From CAYWWM01 sp965198025 (lineage in GTDB: Bacteria; Acidobacteriota; Terriglobia; 2-12-FULL-54-10), in assembly GCA_965198025.1 (NCBI GenBank), contig OZ240237.1, positions 1,984,001 through 2,048,000 on the forward strand: 64,000 bases of DNA, given 5' to 3'. How positions within the stretch are numbered: position 1 is the first letter of the stretch; every line of letters starts with the position of its first letter. Positions 17,602-27,039 of the stretch are shown piece by piece. The notes beneath the pieces were generated by a model, which made no database searches, was not told the DNA's origin, and was given only the letters and a program-made list of their open reading frames with translations. The translations under genes were made by a program, and so were the position numbers.

Positions 17602-18642
17602 TCAGGGCAACTCCAGCGTGCTCACCCGGTCTGGCGACTCGCCCACCGGGATCACGGCTTTTATGCTCATCGCTTCGGTGTCGATGGCTGTCACCGTCCT
17701 CATCCCGCGGTTCGAGACGTAAACGGTCTTGCTGTCGGGCGAGAACGTGACCCAGTTGGGTCGGCTACTGGCCAGAGGCTGCCCCGGCACGCGGAGTTGG
17801 GGCAGGTTCACGTGTCCCAGCAGCCTGAAGTCCGGGATCGAGTAGGCAAAGATGGCATTCGCCGGGCGGCTGGTGACCCAGATCGTCTGCTTGTCCGGAG
17901 CGACATCCATGCCATGGCTCGGCGCACCGCGATCCGAGAACCCGGTCGGCTCCTTGGGGTGTTCAATTCGCCGGATCTCTCTGCGATTCTGGAAGTCGAT
18001 CACCGTGAACCCGTTCAGCCGGTTCATCTGCACATAGAGGCGATTCCCCGAACCGTCGGAGTTGTTCTCCATGACTAGCGGCATGATGCCCATGTCGAAC
18101 TCCATCATCCCGTCGAGCTCCAGCGTTTCGAGATTGTAGAAGGCGGCGAACTGTCCCGCGGGCGAGCCGCCGACCGCCCATTTGCTGTCCCCCGTCACGA
18201 CGATGTCGTGCATCCGGGCCGGCATCTCGATGCTCTTGATCTTGGTCATCGACGCGACGTCAATGATATCCACGTAGCCGGGCGTGGTGGCGATACAAAC
18301 CAGAACGTATTTGCCGTCCGGAGTGACCACCAGATCGTTGGCATGCCCGCTGAGCGGAATCCGCTTGACGATCTGTCCGGTCTCGCGCTCCACCACGTTC
18401 AGGAAATTCTCCGCCGACTGGCTGACATACACATACTTCCCGTCTGGCGAGAATCGCGCCGCTTCCGGTACCTCAATGCCTTCGATCGTGTCCACGACTG
18501 TGTTGGTGGCGGTGTCAATCACCGAAACCGTGGTTCCGGCTTTGTTGGTGACATAAATATGGCCTCTCTGCGCCGCCAGCGGCGTTGCGAACAGAATCAA
18601 GGCCAAGTAACACAAATATCCCTTCGGACACATTCGGTTCAT
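17602..18642 (-). CDS. exported YVTN-family beta-propeller protein, pair 1
   Basis: 346 residues from ATG at 18642, with GGAGG upstream. A signal sequence (GYLCYLALILFATPLAAQ) is followed by seven-bladed propeller repeats: IYVTNKAGTTVSVIDTATN, YVYVSQSAENFLNVVERE, YVLVCIATTPGYVDIIDVA, TIWVTSRPANAIFAYSIPD and TVYVSNRGMRTVTAIDTEA. YVTN proteins are surface or periplasmic scaffolds, and some accompany quinoprotein or cytochrome systems. 115 bp separate it from the cytochrome gene downstream, so co-transcription is likely. Confidence 0.85.
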   Translation of the reverse strand: MNRMCPKGYLCYLALILFATPLAAQRGHIYVTNKAGTTVSVIDTATNTVVDTIEGIEVPEAARFSPDGKYVYVSQSAENFLNVVERETGQIVKRIPLSGHANDLVVTPDGKYVLVCIATTPGYVDIIDVASMTKIKSIEMPARMHDIVVTGDSKWAVGGSPAGQFAAFYNLETLELDGMMEFDMGIMPLVMENNSDGSGNRLYVQMNRLNGFTVIDFQNRREIRRIEHPKEPTGFSDRGAPSHGMDVAPDKQTIWVTSRPANAIFAYSIPDFRLLGHVNLPQLRVPGQPLASSRPNWVTFSPDSKTVYVSNRGMRTVTAIDTEAMSIKAVIPVGESPDRVSTLELP

Positions 18643-19010
18643 AGTCGGGAGTTCCTCCTTCTGCGTTGCGCCAAGTCTAGAAGAATGCCCGTTCGGAGTC
18701 AAGCAGTTGGCGGGATAGCGTATAGAGAGGAAAAGTGCTACACACGTGCCCGGGAAAGGCTCAGGTGGGCAAATTGCGGGGGTACTCGCTTGCTAAGGGG
18801 ATTCCGGGAGGGCACCACGCGTTTCAGGGTCCATCCGCGGGGGGGAGCACACCGCCCACTCACTGGTGTATTCTGCGCACAAATGTTCAGGCACCCGGCC
18901 TGCACTGTCTGAAGACTCAACTCCTACTGGACCCGCAAGGAACGACGTGGCCGATCTCGCCGCTGAAATCGTTCAAACGAGATGGCCAGACCGTCCGAAA
19001 CCGGTTGAAG
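18643..19010. other. intergenic region between the two propeller-cytochrome pairs
   Basis: 368 bases. No gene, clear terminator or repeat is seen. It must hold the promoter of the left pair. Confidence 0.5.
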
Positions 19011-19481
19011 CTACTGCTCCACCTTTGCGCCCTGAATCCACTGGGCCAGAGTCTGCCAGTCCGGATCGTTCTGGGAGGCGAACTTTCTGCCCCCGGAATG
19101 CATTCCGCCCTCGGACCACCAGCCGCCCTCCTCCGGAGCCAGAGGATGCATCAGGAGCTTGCTGCGGGTCGGATCGCCCGGAACCACCAGCCTGGAAATC
19201 TTCTCGAACATAATCCGAAGCTGCTCGTCGGTCCAGAAGTCGGCCCCCTCCGGCAGTTTTTCAAGGTACTGATACGCAGATCCGCTCGAGTTCTGATGGC
19301 ACACGTAGCAGCGTGCGTGCTCGCCGCGCTTCTTCAGAAAAATCGGCGCGACCCTTGCCTTGAAAAACCCAAAGTCCAATGTTGTCTGCGCCGCTACCGA
19401 GGGCACATGCAGCAGCAGGCCCGCCACTGCACACACCACGATATTGGCTGCAATTCGTCTTTGACGGCTCTCGGAATTCAT
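19011..19481 (-). CDS. exported single-haem cytochrome c (PSCyt1-like), pair 2
   Basis: 156 residues from ATG at 19481 (AGGGAAATT before it). The signal peptide is followed by FGFFKARVAPIFLKKRGEHA and the haem motif C58-Y-V-C-H62, then KLLMHPLAPEEGGWWSEGGM and DWQTLAQWIQGA. It is a clear paralogue of the protein at 17025 and keeps the same position behind a propeller gene (32-bp gap). Confidence 0.8.
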   Translation of the reverse strand: MNSESRQRRIAANIVVCAVAGLLLHVPSVAAQTTLDFGFFKARVAPIFLKKRGEHARCYVCHQNSSGSAYQYLEKLPEGADFWTDEQLRIMFEKISRLVVPGDPTRSKLLMHPLAPEEGGWWSEGGMHSGGRKFASQNDPDWQTLAQWIQGAKVEQ

Positions 19482-19513
19482 AATTTCCCTGCCCAAATAA
19501 GATTTTCGATGTG

Positions 19514-20560
19514 TTACGGCAGCGCCATGGTGCTAATTCTGCGAGGCACGATGCCGGTTTTAATCCGTGCCACTTCTTTGCGTGTCGCGACGTCGATGGC
19601 TAGTATTTCGTCGAGGGCGTCGAGAGAAACATAGACGGTTTTGCTGTCGGGCGTGAAGGTAATCCAGTGCGGTGACGCCCCGATGGGTTTCTGTCCGGGC
19701 AGTTGCAGCACCGGGAACTCAACCTGTCCGATCAGCTTGAGGTCGGGCAGCGAGTATGCATAAATGTGATTCGTGACCCGGCTGACAACCCACACGGTTT
19801 TGTTGTCCGGGGCCACGCCGATTCCGTGGCTGGTGTCCGACCGCCGGCCGAATCCGCCCCCCTGGCGCGGCTCCGGATTCCGCACGCGCGCCGTCTCCTG
19901 GCGCTCGTCGAAATCAATGGCCGCGAACCCGTCGAAGCCGCCGAGATTCACAAGGATTCGGCTGGCCGAGCCGTCCGGGCGATGCTCCAGCGTGATGGGC
20001 ATCACACCCCGGTCGAGCTCGAGCGTCCACTCCGGCTCCAACGTGGCGAGGTCATAGACTATGACGTACTCTCCTTGCGGCGAGCCGGCCACGGCGTACT
20101 TACCGTCACGCGTCACGACGATGTCATGCATCCGGCTGGGCGCCGGGATCGTCTTGAGGAGCGTCAGCGAGGCCGTGTCGATCACGTCAATCGCTCCGGG
20201 GGTTTCCGCGATGCAGACCAGCACGTACTTCCCATCTTTCGTCACCACTAGGTCGTTTGCGTGCCCGCTGAGCGGCACTTTCTTGATGATCCGGTTCGCC
20301 GCACGATCCACCACCGTCAAAACGTTTTCGGCCGCCGTCGTTATATAAATGTGTTTGCCGTCGGGGGAGGGCTGCATTCCCTCCGGCGCCTCGACGCCTT
20401 CGATCGTCTGCACGATCTGGTTCGTCGCCGCGTCAATCACGTCAATTGTCGTTCCCGCATGGTTGCTGACGTAGATCTGCACCGTCTGCGCCGCCAGCGG
20501 CGCGGCCAGCAGCATTGCCAGCAGGGAGCATACGTATCGATTGCAAATCATTCGTGTCAT
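19514..20560 (-). CDS. exported YVTN-family beta-propeller protein, pair 2
   Basis: 348 residues from ATG at 20560, with GGAG/GAGG upstream. Signal sequence VCSLLAMLLAAPLAAQ. Propeller blades are IYVSNHAGTTIDVIDAATN, HIYITTAAENVLTVVDRA, YVLVCIAETPGAIDVIDTA, YAVAGSPQGEYVIVYDLA, TVWVVSRVTNHIYAYSLPD and TVYVSLDALDEILAIDVA. It aligns blade for blade with the protein at 17602, so the two units come from one duplication. Confidence 0.85.
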   Translation of the reverse strand: MTRMICNRYVCSLLAMLLAAPLAAQTVQIYVSNHAGTTIDVIDAATNQIVQTIEGVEAPEGMQPSPDGKHIYITTAAENVLTVVDRAANRIIKKVPLSGHANDLVVTKDGKYVLVCIAETPGAIDVIDTASLTLLKTIPAPSRMHDIVVTRDGKYAVAGSPQGEYVIVYDLATLEPEWTLELDRGVMPITLEHRPDGSASRILVNLGGFDGFAAIDFDERQETARVRNPEPRQGGGFGRRSDTSHGIGVAPDNKTVWVVSRVTNHIYAYSLPDLKLIGQVEFPVLQLPGQKPIGASPHWITFTPDSKTVYVSLDALDEILAIDVATRKEVARIKTGIVPRRISTMALP

Positions 20561-20784
20561 AATCCTCACTCCTTCCGCGTTGGACCTAGTGTAGGGAAGC
20601 CTCATGGCGAGAGTCAAGTGCTCTGGGGAACCCGTCCATATGCAGACGAGAACCAGCCGACACGCGCGCGTAGCGCTAGACCCAGATCATGACGGCAGGG
20701 AGCAGTTCGGCCACACTGAGATAGTTGCATGCCGGAGCCAACCAGCCCTACCCCGAATCTTGGTGTGGAAATTGTTCTCGCCTC

Positions 20785-21633
20785 TCACAACTTCAAGATC
20801 CTCGTCGCATTGCCGCAGAGAATCTTCTCCCGCGCCTCCGATGTGAAGCCTTCCATGGTCGCAAACTCGTCCAGCCACCGCTGCGGGCTGATGAACGGGT
20901 AGTCACTGCCGAAGAGGATCTTATCCGTCAGGCGCTTCCGCGCTTCGTCCCAGATCATCTTCGGAATGTATTTCGGAGCCCAACCCGAAAGGTCCATGAA
21001 CACGTTCGCCTTGTGCGCCAGGATGGCCAGCATTTCCACGTGCCAGGGCCAGGACGGGTGCGCACCGATGATCGTCAGGTGCGGAAAATCCGCCGCCAGA
21101 TGGTCCAGCCAGATCGGCCGCGTGTAGTCAAGCTTGATCCCCATGCCGCCCGGCATCCCCGCCCCCAGGCCGCTTGTCCCGGTGTGGAACAGGGCCGGAA
21201 CACCGAGCGTGTTGATCTTTCCATAGAGCTTGTAGAACCGCGTGTCATGCGGATAGAACGCCTGGATACCCGGATGGAATTTCGCTCCTTTGAGGCCGAG
21301 CTGCGTGATGGCACGCTCGATCTCCTCGACGGCCCGTTCGCCCTTCCACGGGTCCACGCTCGCAAAGCCGATGAACTGCTTCGGATAGCGGCCGACAATC
21401 TCCGCCACCTCGTCGTTCGAGAGCGGCTTCAGCTTCGTTGCCGTCTCGGCGTCCCAGGCAAGCAGCACGCCCACGATGTCCAGTTCCTCGTACAGCCTCG
21501 CCACCTCGTCCATCTCTCGCACGGGAACGCTTGTGCGGAAGAACTTCTCCGCCGGCTTGTGATAGGGCTGGACCGCTACCTCCAGCCAGCTCGCAGTCGG
21601 CAGGTGTACGTGCATGTCAATCGCTTGGGGCAT
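20785..21633 (-). CDS. metal-dependent amidohydrolase (amidohydro-rel/TIM-barrel)
   Basis: 282 residues. The metal-site pattern is complete: DMHVHL (His8, His10), FHTGT, GAHPSW and the C-terminal Asp in FGSDYPF. Family members are hydrolases or non-oxidative decarboxylases of cyclic acids. ATG at 21633 lies 6 bp after the stop of the phosphohexomutase gene, so it is the last gene of the coaD-to-manC operon. Its link to sugar-nucleotide synthesis is not obvious. Substrate unknown. Confidence 0.85.
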   Translation of the reverse strand: MPQAIDMHVHLPTASWLEVAVQPYHKPAEKFFRTSVPVREMDEVARLYEELDIVGVLLAWDAETATKLKPLSNDEVAEIVGRYPKQFIGFASVDPWKGERAVEEIERAITQLGLKGAKFHPGIQAFYPHDTRFYKLYGKINTLGVPALFHTGTSGLGAGMPGGMGIKLDYTRPIWLDHLAADFPHLTIIGAHPSWPWHVEMLAILAHKANVFMDLSGWAPKYIPKMIWDEARKRLTDKILFGSDYPFISPQRWLDEFATMEGFTSEAREKILCGNATRILKL

Positions 21634-21639
21634 AGGTTG

Positions 21640-23067
21640 CTACCGCGTGCAAATAAATTCTTTCGCTCGTCCCAGGATTTCCCGCACCAACTCCGGTGAC
21701 TCTGCTTCCGAATAAACGCGCAGCAGCGGCTCGGTCCCGGAAGGCCGGACCAGCAGCCACGCCCCGTTGTCGAAGTACATCTTGACTCCGTCCAGATCCT
21801 CGCGCTGCGTCACTCGATAGCTGGTGAATTCCTTGCGGCTGCCTTGCGAAACCGCCTCCATGGCGCGTTCTTTCTGTCCCGGCCGGAGCGTCAGGTCCAC
21901 GCGTCCATAATAGTGCGGCCCGAACTCCGCATGCAGCCCCGCCACCAGTTCCCCCAGTGATTTCCCATAGTGTGCCATCGCTTGCGCCAGCAGCGCCGCG
22001 TTCAGCACCCCGTCCCGCTCTGGCCCGCTGAGTGACGGAATGCCGATGCCGCCGCTCTCTTCCCCGCCGATGAGGACATTCTTCGTCAGCATAAGCTCGG
22101 CGATGTGCTTGAACCCAATCGGCGTTTCATAGAGCGGCAGGCCGTGCTTCTTCGACAGCTTGTCCACCAGCTTCGTCGTTGAAAACGTCTTCGCCACGCC
22201 CCCCCTCTTGCCCTGCACCTCCACAAGATAGCGCAGCAGGATCGAAAAGATCTGATGCGAATCGACGTACTCGCCCGTGCGGTCCATGGCCCCGACGCGG
22301 TCCGCGTCGCCATCGGTGGCGAAGCCGGCGTCGGCTTCCGATGCGAGCACCGTCTGCCGCAGCTCGCGCACGTGCGGCTCGATCGGCTCCGGATGCAGCC
22401 CTCCGAACAGCGGGTCGGTCGCATCGTGAATCTCCCGATGGCGGACTCCGTTTCGCTCGAACAGCTTCGACAAGCACCGCCGCGCCGCGCCGTAGAGCGG
22501 ATCGGTTACGAAGAAAAATCTCCGCGCGGCGATTTTCTCGAAGTCCACGATTCGTTCCAGTTGCTCGAGGTACGGCCTCACCAGGTCCACAGACTCGATG
22601 GCTCCTCTCACCGTCTCAGGAGTCACCGCGTCGCCCGCCCTCGGCAGCTCCGCCTCGACCTTCCGCATTGTCTCCGGTGACGCCGACCCCCCGAAGCCCG
22701 CCTTGAATTTCACCCCGTTCCACTGCGCCGGATTGTGGCTCGCCGTAATCACCACTCCCCCCGCCGTTCCCCGGCTGCGCACCGCGAACGCGATGGCGGG
22801 CGTCGTAGCAAAGCTTTCCCCCAACCAGACTGGAATGCCGCTCGCGGCAATCTCCTCCGCTGCAGCGCGGGCAAACCGGTCGCTCCCGAATCGGCAATCG
22901 TGTCCCACCACGATTCCCTTGCGCCAGTCTTCCTCCGCCCGCACGTAGCGCGCAATCGCTCGCGACACGCGCCGCACGTTTGTGAACGTGAAGTCCCTCG
23001 CGATGACTCCGCGCCACCCATCCGTGCCGAATCGAATCACCGTTTCGCCAGCGTTTGCTTCTTCCAT
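21640..23067 (-). CDS. phosphoglucomutase/phosphomannomutase family protein
   Basis: 475 residues. Alpha-D-phosphohexomutase with all four landmarks: the phospho-Ser loop TASHNP (Ser110), the Mg site DGDADR, the sugar loop GGEESGG and the phosphate loop RPSGTEP near the end. It interconverts hexose 6- and 1-phosphates. Next to manC and manA it most likely supplies mannose 1-phosphate, though glucose specificity cannot be excluded. It starts 8 bp after the manC stop. Confidence 0.9.
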   Translation of the reverse strand: MEEANAGETVIRFGTDGWRGVIARDFTFTNVRRVSRAIARYVRAEEDWRKGIVVGHDCRFGSDRFARAAAEEIAASGIPVWLGESFATTPAIAFAVRSRGTAGGVVITASHNPAQWNGVKFKAGFGGSASPETMRKVEAELPRAGDAVTPETVRGAIESVDLVRPYLEQLERIVDFEKIAARRFFFVTDPLYGAARRCLSKLFERNGVRHREIHDATDPLFGGLHPEPIEPHVRELRQTVLASEADAGFATDGDADRVGAMDRTGEYVDSHQIFSILLRYLVEVQGKRGGVAKTFSTTKLVDKLSKKHGLPLYETPIGFKHIAELMLTKNVLIGGEESGGIGIPSLSGPERDGVLNAALLAQAMAHYGKSLGELVAGLHAEFGPHYYGRVDLTLRPGQKERAMEAVSQGSRKEFTSYRVTQREDLDGVKMYFDNGAWLLVRPSGTEPLLRVYSEAESPELVREILGRAKEFICTR

Positions 23068-23075
23068 CGCTTCGC

Positions 23076-24191
23076 CTACAACAGGTCCTTCCGCCGCGCC
23101 TGCTCGAGTGCTTTGACGACCCGCGAAACGTCTTGCGAGCGCTCGCGCCGAGCCACCAGAAGCACGTCGTCTGTTTCGACGATGACAAGGTCTTCGAGGC
23201 CGATCCCCGCGACCAGCTTTCCAGGAACGTCCACCAGCAACCCTTCGGAATCAATCAGCAGCGTCTCCGTCCGTAGCGCGTTGGTCTTCCCGTCCCGCGG
23301 CAGGAGATCGTACAACGCATTCCAGCTCCCTACGTCGTTCCACCCGACGACTAAAGGGGCCCCGACTATACCCGGAGCTTTCTCGAGCACCGCGTAATCC
23401 ACCGAGATGTTCTCGCACTTCGGATACAGATGCCTGAGAGTGCGCTGCCGCCGCCCGACAGAGATCCCCCCACCTGTTTCGAGTTTCCGGGCTATGTCCG
23501 CTAGAACATCGGCTGTCCGGGGCAGGTAGCGCCGGAGCGCCTCACGGATCGTCCGCGCGGACCAAATGAACATTCCGCTGTTCCAGAAGTAACGCTTCGC
23601 CCGCAGGTAGCGTCGGGCAGTCAGCAGGGATGGCTTTTCGTGAAACCGCTTCACAGGGTAAACCTTTACAGTATCGAGGCTTGGAGCACTGCAGAATTCG
23701 ACGTATCCGTACCCGGTCTCCGGCCATCGCGGCTCAACTCCGAGCACTACGATAGCGCCCTGTTCCGCCTGCCTTGCCCCCATTGCCACTACACGGCGAA
23801 ACTGCCCCGGCTTCCGGATCGTATGGTCAGAGGGAAACACCCCGAGGATAGCCTCCGGGTCGCGAGCTGCGATCAGCTCCGCCGCCAATCCCACACAAGG
23901 CGCCGTGTTTCGCTGGCACGGTTCGGCTACGATCTGCGCCCGCGGCACGTCGGGAAGTTCCCGCGCCACCCGACGGACCAGGTCCTCGCTCGTAAACACC
24001 CAGGTCCGCGACGGAGGGATCAAGGGCTGCAGCCGCGCCACCGTCTGTTGGAGCAGACTCGACGGTCCCCACAGCTTCATGAACTGTTTCGGATATTTTC
24101 GCCGGCTACGTGGCCAGAACCGCGTACCGCGTCCGCCTGCCAGGATCACAGCGTACAAACGCCCTGGGCTCGAAGTTGGCCGCGGGTTCAT
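23076..24191 (-). CDS. manC: mannose-1-phosphate guanylyltransferase
   Basis: 371 residues. Makes GDP-mannose from GTP and mannose 1-phosphate for glycans. The nucleotidyltransferase signature LAGGRGTRFWPRSRRKYPKQ is near the start, followed by GVFPSDH, FHEKPS, WNSGMFIW, SVDYAVLEKA and GWNDVGSW. The isomerase domain of bifunctional ManC/AlgA proteins is absent, and a separate manA precedes it. The chosen ATG overlaps the manA stop (ATGA at 24188-24191), which implies translational coupling; a longer frame would run into manA. Confidence 0.93.
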   Translation of the reverse strand: MNPRPTSSPGRLYAVILAGGRGTRFWPRSRRKYPKQFMKLWGPSSLLQQTVARLQPLIPPSRTWVFTSEDLVRRVARELPDVPRAQIVAEPCQRNTAPCVGLAAELIAARDPEAILGVFPSDHTIRKPGQFRRVVAMGARQAEQGAIVVLGVEPRWPETGYGYVEFCSAPSLDTVKVYPVKRFHEKPSLLTARRYLRAKRYFWNSGMFIWSARTIREALRRYLPRTADVLADIARKLETGGGISVGRRQRTLRHLYPKCENISVDYAVLEKAPGIVGAPLVVGWNDVGSWNALYDLLPRDGKTNALRTETLLIDSEGLLVDVPGKLVAGIGLEDLVIVETDDVLLVARRERSQDVSRVVKALEQARRKDLL

Positions 24192-25345
24192 CTTCTGATC
24201 TTGCCGACGGCCGTCTTTCGCGGAAAACAGACACGCGAAAGTTGGTCTTCGGAAAACCCCAGTGCCACCCATGGAGCCAGCACGTCCGTTTCAGGATCGG
24301 GAGGGGATGTGCGCAAGAAAACAGCCTCAGAGTTCGCCCCAGGGTTCGGATATATGGCAGCCGATTCGAGTGCTGCCGGCAGCACCACTGCTTCCCCGCT
24401 GCGGCACACGGCCGTTTGCCCGCCGCCTTCGAACCGGGCTTCCCCTTCGAGCCCGATCCACACTTCCACTCGTCCTTGCATGGGATGCTGCACAGGACCG
24501 TTGAAGGTGAGCCTCTCGGTCAAGAAATATGGGGACGCAGCCAAGCAATGCCTCCCGCCCGACTCGAAACTCAGTTCCAATGGTTTCGTCTGTCCTCCGG
24601 GAGTCCGCCATTTCAGCACGTCGAGCGCCTGCTCGACGTGCAGAGGACGAAGCTTCCCGTCCACGCCCGGGCGCTTGTAGTCATAGAACCGGTAGGTGAT
24701 ATCAGAGTTCTGCTGCACTTCGCACAGCACCACGCCGGGTCCGATCGTGTGCACGGTTCCTGCCGGAACGAAGAACGTGTCCCCGGGGTGGACTTCCGTC
24801 CATCCGAGCATCGTCTCGATCTCGCCGCTTTCGACCGCTCTGCGCAGATCGTCGCGTCTCCAGCGAGCTCCTTGCGCCAAGTCCTTCCGGAATCCCACGG
24901 CCAGGCGCGCTCCCGGCTCCACGCGCAGCACGTGCCACATCTCGGTCTTCCCGCGCGACCCTTCACGTTCGCGCGCGTAGGCGTCTGTAGGGTGCACCTG
25001 CACACTCAGTTTTTCCGTTGTGAACAGAAATTTCACCAGCAGCGGGAAGACCGGTCCGTTCGGGGACCGTGTCCGGGCGATGGACTCGCCCAAAATCGCA
25101 TTGGGATTTCGGCGCGCCGTTTCTTCGAGCGTCTGTCCGGCCCACGACCCATTGGCAATGCGGTTACGATCCCCCGTGAGCCAGACTTCACCTACCCGGA
25201 CCGGTTCGGCTGGCCGCGATCTGTAAAGAACCGAGAGATCTTTCTTGCCCCATACCCGTTCCAGGAACACCGGCTCTACCTGCAACGGGTAGACCGGAGT
25301 TTCGCCAGGATTTGAGACAGGAACGCTCGGCAGCAAGCTGCTCAA
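24188..25345 (-). CDS. manA: mannose-6-phosphate isomerase, class I
   Basis: 385 residues. Zinc isomerase linking fructose 6-phosphate and mannose 6-phosphate. Cupin-type metal site: LSVQVHPTDAYA, then GKTEMWHVL; later FFVPAGTVHTIGPGVVLCEV and the substrate-site QQNSDITYRFYDY. Start appears to be TTG at 25345, which overlaps the aspC stop (TTGA). This is an unusual start codon supported by the overlap and by the lack of an ATG nearby. Downstream overlap with manC is four bases. Confidence 0.9.
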   Translation of the reverse strand: MSSLLPSVPVSNPGETPVYPLQVEPVFLERVWGKKDLSVLYRSRPAEPVRVGEVWLTGDRNRIANGSWAGQTLEETARRNPNAILGESIARTRSPNGPVFPLLVKFLFTTEKLSVQVHPTDAYAREREGSRGKTEMWHVLRVEPGARLAVGFRKDLAQGARWRRDDLRRAVESGEIETMLGWTEVHPGDTFFVPAGTVHTIGPGVVLCEVQQNSDITYRFYDYKRPGVDGKLRPLHVEQALDVLKWRTPGGQTKPLELSFESGGRHCLAASPYFLTERLTFNGPVQHPMQGRVEVWIGLEGEARFEGGGQTAVCRSGEAVVLPAALESAAIYPNPGANSEAVFLRTSPPDPETDVLAPWVALGFSEDQLSRVCFPRKTAVGKIRR

Positions 25346-26547
25346 TGGTTTTGCTCGGCGAAAAAGCTCTTCATGCGACGCAAACCCTCGTCCAGCGCTT
25401 CCAGCGACGTGGCGTAGGAAATGCGGAAATGTTCCTGGGTCCCGAAGGCCTCGCCTGGCACTACGGCGACGCCGGCTTCGCGAATGAGTTTCTTCGCCAG
25501 TTCATTGGCGGATTCGGCTCCATCGCTGAAACACCCCGACACGTTCGGGTACGCGTAGAAAGCCCCTTGCGGATTCGTGCACCGCACGCCCGGAATCTCG
25601 CGCAGTTTCTCAACGACAAAATCCCGGCGGCGGCGGTATTCCGCCAGCATTTTCTGCACCGAGTCCTGCGGCCCGCCCAACGCCTCGACGGCGGCCTTCT
25701 GCGCAATCGATGATGGGTTCGACGTGCTGTGGCTTTGCAGCTTCACCATGGCCGAGACCAGCGGCGCCGGCGCCAGCGCGAACCCCAGCCGCCATCCGGT
25801 CATGGCGTACGTCTTCGATAGCGACCCCACGACCGCGACGTGCTCCTTCCCGCCTTCGAATGCCGCCGCGGAAAAAGGCGTATCCTGATACACAAACCGG
25901 CAGTAACACTCGTCGGTCAGCAGCAGCGCCCCGTGGCTCGCCGTCACTTCCAGGATGCGGGCGAACTCCTTCTCGGAAATCACCGCCCCGCTCGGATTGC
26001 TCGGCGAATTCACGATTACCAGCCGAGTCCGCGGCGTCAGCGCCTGTTTGATCATCTCGGCTGTCAGCGCAAAGTTCTCTTCCTCGCGTGTCGCCAGCAG
26101 GTTCGCCTGCCCTCCGGCGTACTGGATCACGTCCCGGAAGGTTACCCAGTACGGCACCGGCAGCAGCACTTCGTCGCCCGCATTGATGAGGCATGAGACC
26201 AGATTGAAAATCGCCTGCTTGCCCCCGGCCGTCACGATCACCTCGTTCGGTGCGTAGTTGGTTCCGAAGTCTGTAGCATGGCGTGCCGCAATCGCCTTCC
26301 GCACGTCCAGCGCCCCGCCCGCAGCGGTGTATTTGCTGAAGTTATCCCGGATGGCCCGGATGGCCGCTTCCTTCACATTCTCCGGGGTCGGGAAATCCGG
26401 CTCCCCAGTCCCGAAATCTACGATGCTCGCGCCCTCGGAACTCAGCCTTTCCGCCTCCATCGACACGGCTAAGGTCGAAGACACTGAGATCCTTCCCACA
26501 CGATCTGAAAGAGAGAGCAGCGCCGCACTGGTTTGCAATTTTGCCAC
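25342..26547 (-). CDS. aspC: pyridoxal-phosphate aminotransferase, aspartate aminotransferase type
   Basis: 401 residues from GTG at 26547. Fold-type I class I aminotransferase: DFGTGEPDFPTPENVKEAA, VNSPSNPSGAV, the internal aldimine loop GSLSKTYAMTGWRLGF (Lys245) and FRISYATS near the end with the carboxylate-binding Arg. Best match is the gamma-subgroup AspC common outside enterobacteria; prephenate amination is also known there. It starts three bases after the coaD stop and overlaps manA, so it is in one operon with them. Confidence 0.9.
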   Translation of the reverse strand: MAKLQTSAALLSLSDRVGRISVSSTLAVSMEAERLSSEGASIVDFGTGEPDFPTPENVKEAAIRAIRDNFSKYTAAGGALDVRKAIAARHATDFGTNYAPNEVIVTAGGKQAIFNLVSCLINAGDEVLLPVPYWVTFRDVIQYAGGQANLLATREEENFALTAEMIKQALTPRTRLVIVNSPSNPSGAVISEKEFARILEVTASHGALLLTDECYCRFVYQDTPFSAAAFEGGKEHVAVVGSLSKTYAMTGWRLGFALAPAPLVSAMVKLQSHSTSNPSSIAQKAAVEALGGPQDSVQKMLAEYRRRRDFVVEKLREIPGVRCTNPQGAFYAYPNVSGCFSDGAESANELAKKLIREAGVAVVPGEAFGTQEHFRISYATSLEALDEGLRRMKSFFAEQNH

Positions 26548-26550
26548 TGA

Positions 26551-27039
26551 TTACACCTTCGCCCAGAGCCGTTCTTCCACCACAGGCGGCACCAGGCCCC
26601 GGATGTCACCGCCCAGTTGACATACCTCCCGCACCAGACGGGAGCTCAAGAATGTGTACGCGACTGCCGGCATCATAAACACCGTTTCCAGATTCGGATC
26701 GAGTTTTCGGTTCATCAACGCCATGTTCATCTCGTTCTCGTAATCGGAAATCGCCCGCAGGCCCCGCAGGATCACCCGCGCTTGCCGCCGAACCGCATAA
26801 TCCACCAGTAGCCCGTTGAACGCTTCCACTTCGACGTTCGAGCAGTCGCGTGCCACCTCTCGCAGCATCTCTACCCGCTCCTCAATCGAAAACAGCGGGT
26901 CTTCCTTCTCGGGATTGCGTAGAATGGCAACCACAAGTTGGTCAAAGATCTTGCTGCCACGCTCGATCAGGTCCAGGTGCCCGTTGGTGGGCGGATCAAA
27001 ACTTCCCGGATAGATTGCGATGACTCGTTGTGCCCGCAC
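26551..27039 (-). CDS. coaD: pantetheine-phosphate adenylyltransferase
   Basis: 162 residues from GTG at 27039 (AGGTG upstream). Transfers AMP to 4'-phosphopantetheine in coenzyme A synthesis. The T/H nucleotidyltransferase motif GSFDPPTNGH sits at residues 12-21. RGLRAISDYENEMNMALMN and the C-terminal SSRLVREV (usual ISSxxVR) are the family marks. Length is typical. First gene of the minus-strand operon running to the amidohydrolase at 20.8 kb. Confidence 0.95.
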   Translation of the reverse strand: MRAQRVIAIYPGSFDPPTNGHLDLIERGSKIFDQLVVAILRNPEKEDPLFSIEERVEMLREVARDCSNVEVEAFNGLLVDYAVRRQARVILRGLRAISDYENEMNMALMNRKLDPNLETVFMMPAVAYTFLSSRLVREVCQLGGDIRGLVPPVVEERLWAKV

